From: Brachypterus glaber
Lineage: Eukaryota > Arthropoda > Insecta > Coleoptera > Kateretidae
Assembly (NCBI GenBank): GCA_958510825.1
Contig: OY294054.1
Span: 6,247,683-6,311,682, forward strand
Direction of reading: 5' to 3'
Length of the DNA: 64,000 bases
Shown: in pieces, positions 39,501 through 42,752 of the stretch
Position numbering within the stretch: the stretch's first letter is position 1
How the letters are laid out: each line of letters begins with the position of its first letter
The notes under the pieces: model-generated
What the model saw: only the letters and a program-made list of their open reading frames with translations
Told to the model about the DNA's origin: nothing
Databases searched by the model: none
Program-made: the position numbers and the translations under genes

Positions 39501-40839
39501 GTGTATCTATTTTATAATACTTAAAACAAAAAAGTGCGATAAAAAAAAATTGTCGTTGAAATTTTTTAATTTTTGCTTTTCCTATTTAAGGAAAGGGCCA
39601 GGAATCAAATTTTATTTTCAAAGTTCTTGGGCAATTTTTTATTTTATTTGACCTTTTTGCGTGTTTGGAACCGATGGTCCTTATCTCAAAGCGTTCTCAA
39701 GTTATCATAGTCACAATATTGCCGTTCAGAGAGATAAACCGACAGACAGATTTTTTTAAGGAAATCATTTTTTTTCTATATAATAGGTAGTAATATTGAA
39801 AAAAAAGTTAGTTAAAAATTGGTTACATTTTAATAAGTGGATTAATTTTTATTTTATATTTAACAACCTAGGAACAACACCGAATATTGGAATTTGTTCG
39901 CTTATCTTAAAAAAAGGAAAAAACATATTTATGTGCACACTGTTTTTGTTTTACTTTTTATTTTATTTGGGTGTAGGTTTTTTAAATTAGTTTGATTGTA
40001 CAGGAATATTTAAAATAACACAAATAAACAAAATTAAATGAATTGTCTTACTTTAAAATAAAACAAAACAAGAATTCCATAACAATAATAATGTATTTTT
40101 GTTACTTTAAATACAATTTAAATGATTTTGAGTTTTATGAAATTATTTTCTTTTCCTTAATGCGGACCTGTTAAAAAATCCAAAGTCCNNNNNNNNNNNN
40201 NNNNNNNNNNNNNNNNNNNNNNNNNNNNNNNNNNNNNNNNNNNNNNNNNNNNNNNNNNNNNNNNNNNNNNNNNNNNNNNNNNNNNNNNNNNNNNNNNNNN
40301 NNNNNNNNNNNNNNNNNNNNNNNNNNNNNNNNNNNNNNNNNNNNNNNNNNNNNNNNNNNNNNNNNNNNNNNNNNNNNNNNNNNNNNNNAACACCCTGTAT
40401 CTTTAAAATAAAGCACTTTAAGACACATATTTATATAACTTTTATTCATAGAATAAGCCAAGAAATTACCTCCTTCAATAGTGACACGATATTTAGGAAT
40501 ACCTTGTAGAGAGAGAGACTTACCACTTTGTGGACCGGTGAATGCAATGATGACAGCAACCACGAACAGCAATGCGAAGACAACAGTGGCAATGCATAAG
40601 GCCCTGTTATGCGAACAGGCGGCAACTCCATTATTCTCGTACAAACTCTTTTTGGTTGTTGTTTGGCTGTTCCGATGTCCATGTCCCGATGGACTCTCCG
40701 TTCCTACAACACCACCGCCTGAGTCACAGGGGTTGTTTTGAATGAATGAAGATTGGTAAAATGATTGTGAAAATTGTGTGGAAACACTTTTTTTTGTACC
40801 TGTAAGAAACGCAACGTCGTCAACATCTTGCTCACTCAT
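804..40839 (-). CDS. M1-family zinc aminopeptidase (aminopeptidase N-like), N-terminal 451 residues, five coding exons, continues left of the window
   Basis: A membrane-anchored ectopeptidase that removes N-terminal residues from peptides outside the cell. Coding segments are 40839-40524, 18845-18657, 4078-3793, 1816-1410 and 958-804. All have GT donors and AG acceptors, and the split codons agree at all four joins (GAC, GGG, AGA, GAT). The joined protein has an 80-residue Ser/Thr/Gly-rich cytoplasmic tail, one hydrophobic anchor at 81-100 with no cleavable signal (type II topology), the N-terminal beta domain, FPCFDEP at 280-286, GAMEN at 410-414 and HELAH at 446-450. The last zinc ligand (a Glu expected downstream of HEXXH) and the C-terminal domains lie outside the window. 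Many insect midgut aminopeptidases N instead have a signal peptide and a GPI anchor. The anchor here resembles vertebrate ANPEP/ENPEP/TRHDE, so I do not assign an orthologue. Introns are about 21.7, 14.6, 2.0 and 0.45 kb. Confidence 0.95.
959..1409. other. Intron 4
   Basis: A short AT-rich intron. It includes one copy of a recurrent motif near 1213-1262 (ttgctttaaaatgatatgtc, related to copies at 35.47, 36.85 and 63.70 kb). Otherwise featureless. Confidence 0.6.
1410..1816 (-). CDS. Aminopeptidase exon 4: FPCFDEP region
   Basis: 407 bases encoding residues 264-400. The acceptor is CGTTTTTAG|A and the donor is ACTAG|GTATGT. It starts [20 protein letters not shown], the highly conserved M1 block before the catalytic domain, and ends near GISYPLGKL. 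The join to exon 5 gives the family-typical [13 protein letters not shown]. There is no stop and no frameshift, so the gene looks functional in the part that is visible. Confidence 0.95.
2161..2295. repeat. Near-perfect 63-bp-arm palindrome in intron 3
   Basis: The left arm (2161-2223) and right arm (2232-2295) are reverse complements with only a few mismatches, around an 8-nt spacer (ggaagtcg). The arms start ACTTTGG and end CCAAAGT. It is probably the core of a palindromic MITE, since the sequence to the right continues as diverged inverted copies of a thymine/adenine-rich unit. Confidence 0.85.
2296..3110. repeat. Diverged inverted and direct repeats flanking the palindrome
   Basis: Related blocks recur in both orientations: a segment with aagttattataaaaaagaga, aattctctagaaa and cttaaaatcaaga, and its reverse complement around 2800-3080. 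This looks like decayed arms of a repetitive element. No coding capacity. Confidence 0.5.
3384..3705. mobile_element. Possible MITE with imperfect inverted ends
   Basis: The left end reads TACAGGGTGACCACAGG. The right end, read on the minus strand, is TATGGGCACCCTCCACAG. Inner segments ccctgatctttctg and ccctgtcttttcctgatctg are similar. The ends are degenerate and no target duplication is clear. Confidence 0.35.
3793..4078 (-). CDS. Aminopeptidase exon 3: N-terminal beta-sandwich domain
   Basis: 286 bases encoding residues 169-264. The acceptor is TTTTGTTTTAG|GG and the donor is AAGAAG|GTAATA. It reads [20 protein letters not shown], then further strands, and ends YINEDGERR, which is the usual lead-in to the substrate-binding exon in M1 enzymes. 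One NLT occurs in NLTILDK and a second in HNLTIV. Phase 2 at the donor fits the single leading base of exon 4. Confidence 0.93.
4782..5035 (+). CDS. Exon-like ORF of unknown function ending at a splice donor
   Basis: An ATG in good context (AAAAATGG) opens [20 protein letters not shown] and runs about 85 codons to ...KFGIQ. A consensus donor CAG|GTATGT follows at 5036, just before the in-frame stop. I do not recognise the protein. It sits inside intron 2 of the aminopeptidase on the opposite strand, immediately before a GC-richer tandem array. It could be the first exon of a transposon gene or a retained fragment of a host gene. It could also be chance, as an 86-codon ORF is not by itself significant. 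Confidence 0.35.
5060..5795 (+). repeat. Tandem array, unit about 90-100 bp, seven to eight copies
   Basis: A recurring unit contains gaggttgctgaaagtgaatc, tgataataaaaaaattc, an islet of C then G runs (accccctgaggggcgggggg) and ttcgtgaaaattggtatatt. The C-run and G-run of each unit can pair as a small hairpin. Copies differ by a few percent to tens of percent. Confidence 0.8.
5804..5850. repeat. Hairpin with a perfect 14-bp stem
   Basis: GGAGGTGAAAAATG (5804-5817) and CATTTTTCACCTCC (5837-5850) are exact reverse complements around a 19-nt loop, at the right end of the tandem array. Confidence 0.85.
5851..7125. other. Intron 2 sequence with a decayed repeat arm
   Basis: AT-rich and non-coding. 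The stretch near 6580-6840 (gattctacatc, ccctaagggagctacggccc) is a diverged relative of the CAGGGTG-type inverted-repeat family seen at 22.9, 43.6, 47.1 and 53.2 kb. Nothing else supportable before the gap. Confidence 0.45.
7126..7325. other. Assembly gap (200 N)
   Basis: Exactly 200 N. It hides the first about 342 bases of the left LTR, as judged from the right LTR, plus the left target junction. The true gap must therefore differ from 200 bases. Confidence 0.99.
7326..8638 (+). repeat. Left LTR, 5' part lost in the gap
   Basis: The same sequence as 15388-16700. The last shared bases are AGCCCACAC. I place the end at ...CCCACA by analogy with the TGTG start of the right LTR. The small ORFs inside the LTR are duplicated with it and show no constraint. 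Confidence 0.9.
8643..8660 (+). promoter_or_regulatory. Primer binding site candidate
   Basis: TGGCGCCCAAAGGATTCA begins four bases after the LTR end. TGG pairs with the CCA tail of a tRNA. The first eight bases match the retroviral tRNA-Lys class (TGGCGCCC); the remainder does not obviously match a tRNA I know. Confidence 0.6.
9217..9420 (+). repeat. Three diverged leader repeats (ACAGGGTGTCCGTG type)
   Basis: Starting near 9217, 9298 and 9403, the motif tac-(a/g)gg(g)tgt-(c/t)cgtga is followed in the first two copies by a-taaa-ttcatat and ggatacccc/agatacccta. They lie upstream of the hairpin array in the same leader. Confidence 0.6.
9693..10409 (+). repeat. Array of six 28-nt hairpins with a conserved loop in the retrotransposon leader
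   Basis: Copies are at 9693-9720, 9844-9871, 9997-10024, 10129-10156, 10231-10258 and 10382-10409. Each has a 9-nt arm, a 10-nt loop and a 9-nt arm. The loop is N(A/C)CGTAAATC in all six. The arms differ but stay paired: ACTATTTTG/CGAAATAGT, AGTATTTTG/CGAAATACT, AGTATTTTG/CGAAGTACT (G-U wobbles), AGTGCTTTG/CAAAATACT (one mismatch). The first copy pairs AAATTCTTG/CAAGATTTG with a bulge. The C-G for G-C swap in copy 2 and the wobble changes imply RNA-level selection. Spacing is 102-155 nt. A packaging, translation or protein-binding function is inference. Confidence 0.85.
10592..13060 (+). CDS. gag: Gag polyprotein (822 aa) of the LTR retrotransposon
   Basis: The structural protein that packages element RNA into particles. 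The start [15 protein letters not shown] follows the leader. Residues about 198-290 are an Asn/Gln-rich imperfect repeat (NQNSNINQ type). The retrotransposon capsid-like region follows at about 475-640 (WNVSFDG ... FLERIEELC ... GNALIWSR). Near the end are two zinc knuckles. The first, at 755-768 ([14 protein letters not shown]), is a perfect CCHC. The second, at 777-790 ([14 protein letters not shown]), has Val where His is expected. The last codons TCA AAA AAC TGT TAA include a -1 slippery site. The long unbroken frame shows the copy is young. Confidence 0.95.
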   Translation: MDANFLLVDEVNYELSIRGEPAFGNLTWKRAILRERLKQERSRPTSHKLPLFTDIDEELDVCSEKIGILTGSINSFRNVSNEFKRLETRLVHLSDRIKRITPMTGLQNARRVNSFLQCMELVSKLLSYNVRTSNDLINLGDDLLANQNANMSAPVCNSDDVGCTNDAAILTTHFENMQLDSHDVVRQTIESEPLVAPQNSNISQNSNINQSQLNQNSNINQDSNINQSHINRNSNINQDSNINQSHINQNSNTNQSHINQNSDINQSNRNQNSNISQNPEINQNLSQNEPIINLNNSLSHSPIILNNTQNSPQILDQVIDQNIHNNCQNNNQNYINLHSTNLPTFNPSTLNYRADNFENFQSTNLPNANFSHINHRTTNLDNCQSNNLPNNNLQNINHRATNFNNFQSTNFQNTTYPNLNYRSVNFSDQLNTNRNMPNMNANLRNSCNLVNPYPSGFHVDSSNFSDRSGSISYQISRWNVSFDGNSSNLNVFLERIEELCFSRNVNKNILFRSAVELFKGNALIWSRAVRHNLTSWEDLIFRLKQDFLPCDLDARLMEELRQRTMGNDERAIVYICIMEAYFSRLNNQPPMSEKINIILQNLLPYYQNQLALINIISIDHLKDLVRQLERTRLNTSKFKHPIPFNSTMIEGDLSYKKSFINKVRVNEINVESAPSELNQNESCSFSQCSGIPSFNINTSDLPNPIFCPSDNNNTNVNLNNVCNQNLNSVQNCCSNQNPSNLIDLSVDEVRSQATCWNCKSLGHVFTNCKKPRTGKFCFHCGKSGVVMATCSNPKCIAYVKQKANLCNCSVHNPSDSENSKNC
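11186..11450 (+). repeat. Asn/Gln-rich coding microrepeat in gag
   Basis: Imperfect tandem copies of a 21-27 nt unit (caaaattcaaatataaatca) encode NQNSNIN-type repeats. Length variation between element copies is likely. Confidence 0.85.
13048..13054 (+). promoter_or_regulatory. -1 ribosomal frameshift site A AAA AAC
   Basis: In gag phase the sequence reads TCA AAA AAC TGT TAA, so the heptamer has the required X XXY YYZ register two codons before the gag stop. Slipping -1 leads to CTG TTA AAG and onward, without a stop, into the protease frame. The pol frame is open only from 13042, so the overlap is 19 bases and the shift must occur here. Confidence 0.85.
13054..14970 (+). CDS. pol: Protease-integrase frame (pol remnant without RT/RNase H)
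   Basis: Expected to be made as a Gag-Pol fusion by -1 frameshift; the first ATG in frame is at 13276. Counting from that ATG: an aspartic protease with LVDSGA (Asp27) and ILGMDF (98-103); then NSLSRIP at 132-138, which is the normal end of RNase H. The H2C2 zinc module follows (HDSVFSGH from 211, YYWP, CQVC), then the integrase core with Asp281, Asp341 and Glu376 (DX59DX34E), then a C-terminal [19 protein letters not shown] region. About 600-700 residues of RT plus RNase H, normally between protease and SRIP, are absent and the fusion is in frame. All visible protease and integrase catalytic residues are intact. Confidence 0.93.
   Translation: MLKRGPNDGHWFTNRKLKTDIKDWFEWLGVVQTFFSQFKSPQVNSNKANYHLNSNPFRNNLEHNVTSDNLNIAPMFTHIDKDNRPFISIKIFGHQIDALVDSGANASVIGNSCLTKFPFLKDIIIDNCNLNVSTADGKSQPVLGTIEVPFELNKNFKKLKVLVIPSVKHSLILGMDFCKLFKLSLNLVNDSFTHSLDSVNVVQDVNSLSRIPSELCSVEIDSNDNWYKGMIEKVQNKPDQYPLFKVENNKLFKFVENKTEIKSNIPEWKLFVPFDKRLEILKENHDSVFSGHFGFFKTYHKILERYYWPKLRQAIKKYIAKCQVCASCKSSQQKPAGFMGKQKNVSFPFQLISIDIIGKYPRSKSGHSYALVVCDWFTKAVFVYPLKKVTSRSIINFLEQNIFLIFGVPQILLTDNAKYFTSSIFKEFMDSYKVKVWYNSLYHPQVNFVERYNKVVITAIRSYLKNNHEMWDNEIHKIAYAIRASTHEITGHSPNFLTFGRIVPNNGEFYGTIENRDKIFVSETSNFIKDLSNFPEIFKGVKTQLDKAYNRYKSRYDLRRRPMTFNVGDTVYKENKILSDSNKKCNAKFAPKYIKCIVKKVISPLVYNLVNENNKNVGNWHVKNLKHISDMTDDEILN
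14971..15045 (+). other. 3' untranslated stretch with candidate polypurine tract
   Basis: A T-rich run is followed by GTTGAGGTGGCG directly before the proposed TGTGACGGG start of the right LTR. The tract is short and interrupted by pyrimidines, so the call is tentative. Confidence 0.4.
15046..16700 (+). repeat. Right LTR (about 1655 bp)
   Basis: The start is set at TGTGACGGG after the purine-rich GTTGAGGTGGCG (a candidate polypurine tract, 15034-15045). The end is at ...CCCACA, giving short TGTG...CACA inverted ends. Immediately right is cagtttgacc, which is the satellite unit of the next element, so the retrotransposon landed inside that satellite. The start is inferred; the end is well supported. 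Confidence 0.75.
16701..18164 (+). mobile_element. Right part of a satellite-armed CACTA-like foldback element
   Basis: About 120-bp units (agtttgaccttcatatgacc, ttgaaactgacgtgatagag, agcatcggaatcagcgaccc, tatgattttttcaga) repeat from 16701. They are interrupted at about 17330-17690 by a unique spacer (gcgccatattgcgacaaaca) and resume to 18110. The end, ggtacctgggtctggtccgg ... GACCTGTG at 18164, equals the terminus of the complete element at 48469-50786. The left half is missing: the LTR retrotransposon cuts it at 16701, and nothing of it is seen left of the gap. Confidence 0.85.
18165..18465 (+). mobile_element. Probable 3' tail of a non-LTR retrotransposon
   Basis: An AT-rich untranslated sequence ends in gaccaaataaatgaacttga acttggg, a poly(A)-signal-like AATAAA followed by two copies of a TTGAAC tail repeat. 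Such short tandem tails are typical of CR1/Jockey-group elements. There is no coding part here. Confidence 0.45.
18657..18845 (-). CDS. Aminopeptidase exon 2: stalk and start of the N-terminal domain
   Basis: 189 bases encoding residues 106-169. The acceptor is CTTTTTCAG|AC and the donor is CGAG|GTAAGT. The first codon completes GAC with the last base of exon 1. The segment holds a Cys pair (DCTC), a short stalk with NXT/S glycosylation sites (NMT, NLT) and the typical M1 entry motif [16 protein letters not shown]. That motif is what first ties this exon to the catalytic exons 17 kb away. Confidence 0.92.
19915..20211. mobile_element. Palindromic MITE with ACAT target duplication
   Basis: The ends TTGTTGATCTTTTT and AAAAACATCAACAA are inverted, and so are inner blocks (ggttaaattgatact, agataaa-atttaaacccagtt). 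ACAT flanks both sides (19911-19914 and 20212-20215). It interrupts the RT pseudogene. Its left arm contains a hammerhead-like block (minus strand, 19965-19999). Confidence 0.75.
20675..21537. mobile_element. TIR element inside the RT pseudogene, GA target duplication
   Basis: The left end CCCTAGTAGAAA and right end TTCTACCAGGG are inverted. GA lies on both sides, and removing the element plus one GA rejoins the RT frame as ALSES...ILIWGS. The interior is non-coding with recurrent aacgttagattta-type words, and it contains a further non-LTR 3' fragment ending caataaagattattattatt (about 21250-21282). Confidence 0.7.
22621..22862 (-). pseudogene. 3' fragment of a non-LTR retrotransposon
   Basis: The minus-strand translation gives [20 protein letters not shown] and [13 protein letters not shown], the C-terminal tail seen in CR1/Jockey-group RTs. 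It is followed by untranslated sequence and a (TAATC)n tail at 22621-22645. Everything upstream is missing. Confidence 0.65.
22864..23335 (+). mobile_element. Single arm of the CAGGGTG-type inverted-repeat family
   Basis: Begins TA-CACGGTGTATTTGAAATAGC and runs through aagggagctacgcccctttg, ttcgaggacaaaaaattaaa, closely matching the left arm of the complete element at 53164-54295. The other arm is absent: at about 23335 it passes directly into the 3' region of the Penelope-like element. Confidence 0.8.
23385..25127 (-). pseudogene. Penelope-like retroelement (RT plus GIY-YIG), rearranged by a 5' inversion
   Basis: On the minus strand from about 24900 down: [13 protein letters not shown], then YVDD (codons at 24799-24788), [14 protein letters not shown], an RT thumb region, and the GIY-YIG nuclease [20 protein letters not shown] with R and EH residues, with the stop at 23898. 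This order (RT then GIY-YIG) is diagnostic of Penelope elements. At least two frameshifts break it (near 24865 and 24460). On the plus strand, 24890-25127 encodes the more N-terminal RT part ([12 protein letters not shown] ... PIRPVVSFC) in opposite orientation. The missing middle of RT lies at the junction. A 3' untranslated region with a hammerhead-type motif follows at 23385-23897. Confidence 0.9.
23421..23461 (-). ncRNA. Hammerhead ribozyme-type motif in the Penelope 3' region
   Basis: The minus strand reads GCC-CTGATGA-T-GAAAA-agcaa-TTTTC-GAAA-AC-gt-GT-TA|GGC. This gives a 3-bp helix I, the CUGANGA box, a 5-bp helix II, GAAA, a 2-bp helix III with 2-nt loop, and a UA cleavage dinucleotide before helix I. 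Minimal hammerheads with very short helix III are known from Penelope-like elements. One extra T lies between the CUGANGA box and helix II, and helix I is short, so activity is uncertain. Confidence 0.5.
25131..26030. other. Non-coding intron 1 sequence
   Basis: Starts with caggggtggatccagg next to G-runs, which looks like one end of an unidentified repeat. The rest is AT-rich with no supported feature. Confidence 0.4.
26033..26322. promoter_or_regulatory. GCATGCGC boxes, NRF1/erect-wing-like, bounding a 290-bp block
   Basis: GACGCATGCGCAG at 26031-26043 and CTGCGCATGCGCTG at 26309-26322 face each other as an inverted pair. The right copy is a perfect palindromic TGCGCATGCGC, the consensus bound by NRF1 (erect wing in insects). 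The block between is less AT-rich than its surroundings. It may be the ends of a small mobile element or a displaced promoter. Confidence 0.4.
26570..26934 (+). pseudogene. Decayed coding exon of unknown function
   Basis: An ATG at 26570 opens [20 protein letters not shown] and ...[12 protein letters not shown] for 51 codons. After the stop, other frames continue as Lys/Glu-rich peptide ([20 protein letters not shown], then [19 protein letters not shown]). It ends at a donor-like ATAG|GTATGT at 26935. Two single-base shifts would make one exon. I do not recognise the protein. Confidence 0.35.
26935..28555. other. Non-coding intron 1 sequence
   Basis: An imperfect inverted pair lies near 27755-27805 (ttaggcatgaaaataag, ttgcatgcctaact), next to gagaagccaagaagaataag, which recurs as gagaagccaaggagtacaag at 52.38 kb. 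An open stretch at 27949-28284 has no recognisable product. Confidence 0.4.
28560..28601. repeat. Two adjacent perfect hairpins
   Basis: AATAAAGCC-gcgct-GGCTTTATT (9-bp stem) is followed a few bases later by the 14-nt self-complementary CTCGCTGCAGCGAG. They are GC-richer than the surroundings. Function unknown. Confidence 0.7.
28602..31163. other. Repeat-rich intron 1 stretch without genes
   Basis: The part from about 29020 to 29715 resembles 39730-40188 (cctaggaataacactgaatt versus cctaggaacaacaccgaata). It ends gcgggtctgttatagcatcc, a diverged form of the terminal repeat of the element at 36555-40188. Near 30293-30352, the reverse complement of the CAGGGTG-family end occurs (atttcaaatacaccgtgtat). 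A GGTTCGAATCC word on the minus strand at 30163 is not part of a tRNA. Confidence 0.5.
31164..31298. repeat. Palindrome of about 65-bp arms
   Basis: taccctattgaaaatgacgg ... at left and ...cgtcattttcatcagggta at right are inverted. The arms continue through gggtataaatg and gaccggacttgagcgg to a centre at about 31231. They are imperfect by a few bases. The short length and symmetry suggest a palindromic MITE. Confidence 0.85.
31299..32016. other. Non-coding intron 1 sequence
   Basis: Contains a local direct repeat (gagcctttttaattctttac twice near 31540-31582). Nothing else supportable. Confidence 0.4.
32021..33072. mobile_element. Two abutting MITEs of one family sharing a CGTCGGCTTACAAGTA terminus
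   Basis: There are four termini in order: CGTCGGCTTACAAGTAAAAG (32021), its inverse ending CCGACG at 32822, a variant CGTGGGCCTACAAGTACAAG (32824), and a second inverse ending CCGACG at 33072. Each is followed inward by GCACTAAGTC. ATAT flanks the outer ends. Copy 1 is about 802 bp, copy 2 about 249 bp. No transposase is present. Confidence 0.8.
33073..33445. other. Candidate 3' untranslated region of a non-LTR element
   Basis: A G-run (gggggaggggggggggg) near 33110 is followed by AT-rich sequence that ends ccttcaattgaaggtccctg next to a long (AAAT)n tract. The tract could be the tail of a non-LTR retrotransposon. No coding part is recognisable. Confidence 0.35.
33446..33562. repeat. (AAAT)n microsatellite
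   Basis: About 28 copies of AAAT with one interruption (aaac). Confidence 0.95.
34240..34701 (+). pseudogene. RNase H and C-terminal fragment of a non-LTR retrotransposon
   Basis: [20 protein letters not shown] is the C-terminal block of an RNase H domain as found in I/R1-type elements. It is followed after a stop or frameshift by a Cys/His tail ([10 protein letters not shown] in one frame; [19 protein letters not shown] and [11 protein letters not shown] in another). RT and endonuclease parts are missing. The higher GC content than the surroundings suggests a relatively recent arrival. Confidence 0.75.
34702..35945. other. Non-coding intron 1 sequence
   Basis: Probably starts with the 3' untranslated part of the preceding element. 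It contains a copy of the recurrent motif (ttttataagctttaaaatga, near 35475). No gene seen. Confidence 0.4.
35946..36548. repeat. Inverted repeat with about 100-bp arms
   Basis: gagttacaggtcaaaaagtc ... at left and its inverse gactttttgacctataacc at right, including aacagtaaaattttaatttt, are reverse complements around an AT-rich core. Probably a MITE. Confidence 0.7.
36555..40188. mobile_element. 3.6-kb element with about 38-bp terminal inverted repeats, cut by the second gap
   Basis: Left GGACTTTGGATTTTTTAATA continues to gcattaaggaaaa. The right end at 40151-40188 is its inverse (ttttccttaatgcggacctg ... ccaaagtcc). The right flank is N, so the target duplication cannot be read. No transposase ORF. 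A second inverted-repeat element (37925-39661) is nested inside. Confidence 0.7.
37925..39661. mobile_element. Nested foldback element with about 600-bp arms
   Basis: The outer ends CGCAAAAAAGGTCAAATAAA and its inverse (tttatttgacctttttgcg) bound long arms that include ccctttccttaaataggaaa, aatttaggctttcg and, innermost, agttgttaaagaagtctctt. The loop between about 38550 and 39025 is very AT-rich. No coding capacity. Confidence 0.8.
40189..40388. other. Assembly gap (200 N)
   Basis: Exactly 200 N within intron 1, 136 bases from the exon 1 donor. It cuts the right end of the inverted-repeat element. Confidence 0.99.
40524..40839 (-). CDS. Aminopeptidase exon 1: start codon, cytoplasmic tail and membrane anchor
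   Basis: The frame is open upstream of the ATG at 40839, but this is the first in-frame ATG and begins MSEQD. The exon encodes residues 1-105 plus one base. Residues 1-80 are polar, with Ser/Thr/Gly-rich stretches and a short basic patch (TTTKK). Residues 81-100 ([20 protein letters not shown]) are a single uncharged membrane span. The donor is AGTG|GTAAGT, a consensus site, with the GT at 40523-40522. The 200-base gap at 40189-40388 lies just downstream in intron 1. Confidence 0.9.
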
Positions 40840-41200
40840 CACTCTCTGATCACGTCGCCACAATACAGCTTCTATGTTTTTTATCTCCTTGCACCAGCGA
40901 TACTTTGACGAAGCCGTCTCTTTTTCTACCCTCCACTATCGGACCTTATCTCTAAACACCTAATTTTTAATCACTACTCCTTTTTCTATTTGAATTTTTC
41001 TGTTATTTTATTCTACGGCAGTTGGAATGATATGTACACGGAAGGGTAGCTACTAGGCGCGAGAGCAGTTTGCCGGCTTGATGGTCCTGCTAAAGGTTGG
41101 GATCCTGCGATGAGCAGGACCTCTTGCGCGCTTTCACATCGATCGTTTGAGCGCAAGCTTGGGAAACTTTGGCGCGAAGGGTGGATCATAAAGACAGTGT
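40840..41200 (-). promoter_or_regulatory. Candidate 5' UTR/promoter of the aminopeptidase, with GC-rich inverted repeats
   Basis: The region just upstream of the start codon is clearly less AT-rich than the rest. It holds two consecutive inverted repeats: GGTCCTGCT (41083-41091)/AGCAGGACC (41113-41121) and CTTGCGC (41123-41129)/GCGCAAG (41151-41157). I see no unambiguous TATA box. A further 5' exon cannot be excluded. Confidence 0.4.
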
Positions 41201-41885
41201 CCACGTCAAATCGCCCACTTTGGCCTACACAAATTTTGATTTTTCACAGGTGCATTGAATCAAAAAGAAGTTTTTTTTTCTGGCGCCAAAAACTTTTTTT
41301 GCAGATTGAAAGAGGGTTGTCTGGAGAATAAAAACTGTTAATATTAAATTCCCTTTTCGAGAAAATGGGGGTTAAAGAGTCTTAAATGGGCCTAAATTTA
41401 GTTTTCTAGGGATTTAATAAACACGGTTACCTCTACGAAAAAAACTCATCTATTATAAAAGACAAAAAACTATTTTTTAATGAACTCGCTAGCTCAGACC
41501 CTTACCGTTTTATAGCTCCAACAACGTATTATTAAGCTAGCTTATTGCCAATCCTTTTTTAAACATGCATATTTTGGGTTTTTGTAAAAAAACTCCAAAA
41601 GCAAAATTGTAACAAAAAAATAGTTACTGTATAAAAGGTTCTTAGTTAACATAAAGTAACATTTTGTTTATCTTAATAGCTCCAATACATCAGGAGATAT
41701 AAATATAATGTTATCGTTTTAAATTTCATGTTATAATTTTTCCCTTTATATGCAATAAATTAGTCTTTTTTAAATATCTTAAAACCGAGTAAGCAATATG
41801 AAAAATATCTGAAACGTGATTCTTAGAATAACCAACACGGGATGAGATCCGACTTCTTTAATTGTTTTCATATTTTGCATACTTG
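41201..41885. other. Non-coding upstream sequence
   Basis: A short segment near 41244-41278 (ttgaatcaaaaagaag) is the inverse of one at 51.50 kb. No other feature supported. Confidence 0.4.
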
Positions 41886-42752
41886 TTACCCAGGAAACCA
41901 AAAGACTTATTTTTGACGTCAATTATTGGGCACTAACTGACCTACATGACGTCATATTATGACGTCTTTAGGTCCCAGTGACGTGTATAAGTCACAGCCC
42001 AGGGACCTTACATTAATGAAGTTATAATCAGGCCTATTCACATGTACCATTGATATTGAGATTTGTGGCAATATTGACGAAAATTGCAAGGTCATTTTAG
42101 TCAACTGTATTAAAACTGCATGGGATTGTAATTTTTGTCAATATTGAATAGATTTCAATGGTACATGTGAATAGGCCTAAATGACGTCAGAAATATGACG
42201 TTAGAATAACGTGTTCTACATTATATATCAAATAATAGTTATTTATGGTATGAAAGAGGAAACTAGGATTTTGCCCATGAGAAAATTAACCCACAAGGCT
42301 GGAGGCGGAGTGGATTAAGTTTAGAGAGGTAAATATTATGTAAGATTCTATGACAGGATTTCATAGAAAATTCCTTGTCATTACTCCCTCCACACATCTG
42401 CTCTTGTCCAGAGGAATTTCCCAGGTATAGAAAATCCATCCATACTAATCCGATCATGTACATCAAATTAACAGGCTAACTATAGTTGCTAGAGTGACTG
42501 AACAGTACTGTTCAGTTTACGTTATTCCCGAAAAAGACTTTATAAGGTATATATATACCTTTAATCAATATATAGCATTTAAAACTTTTTTTATTGGTAT
42601 TAAATTGACCCTAACGTACAATTTTAATGACCTCAAGATTTTACCAAAAACTGAAGTCTTGTCGACCTTTGATATGCATCGTATGTATGACAAATATTAC
42701 CTAAAAATGACGTCGATAGTACGTCGGGGACGTCATCTGGTTTCCTGGGTAA
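41886..42752. mobile_element. 867-bp element with perfect 15-bp terminal inverted repeats
   Basis: TTACCCAGGAAACCA at 41886-41900 and its exact inverse at 42738-42752. Several TGACGTCA-type words cluster inside both ends. It contains a smaller palindrome (42030-42178, 24-bp perfect arms AGGCCTATTCACATGTACCA...) and a 20-nt self-complementary word at 42497. No clear target duplication and no transposase. Confidence 0.75.

Noticed and set aside
40171..40863. 230-codon frame through exon 1 into the gap
   Set aside because: The frame past 40524 is intron. The GTAAGT donor and phase match to exon 2 define the exon end, and the first true ATG is at 40839.
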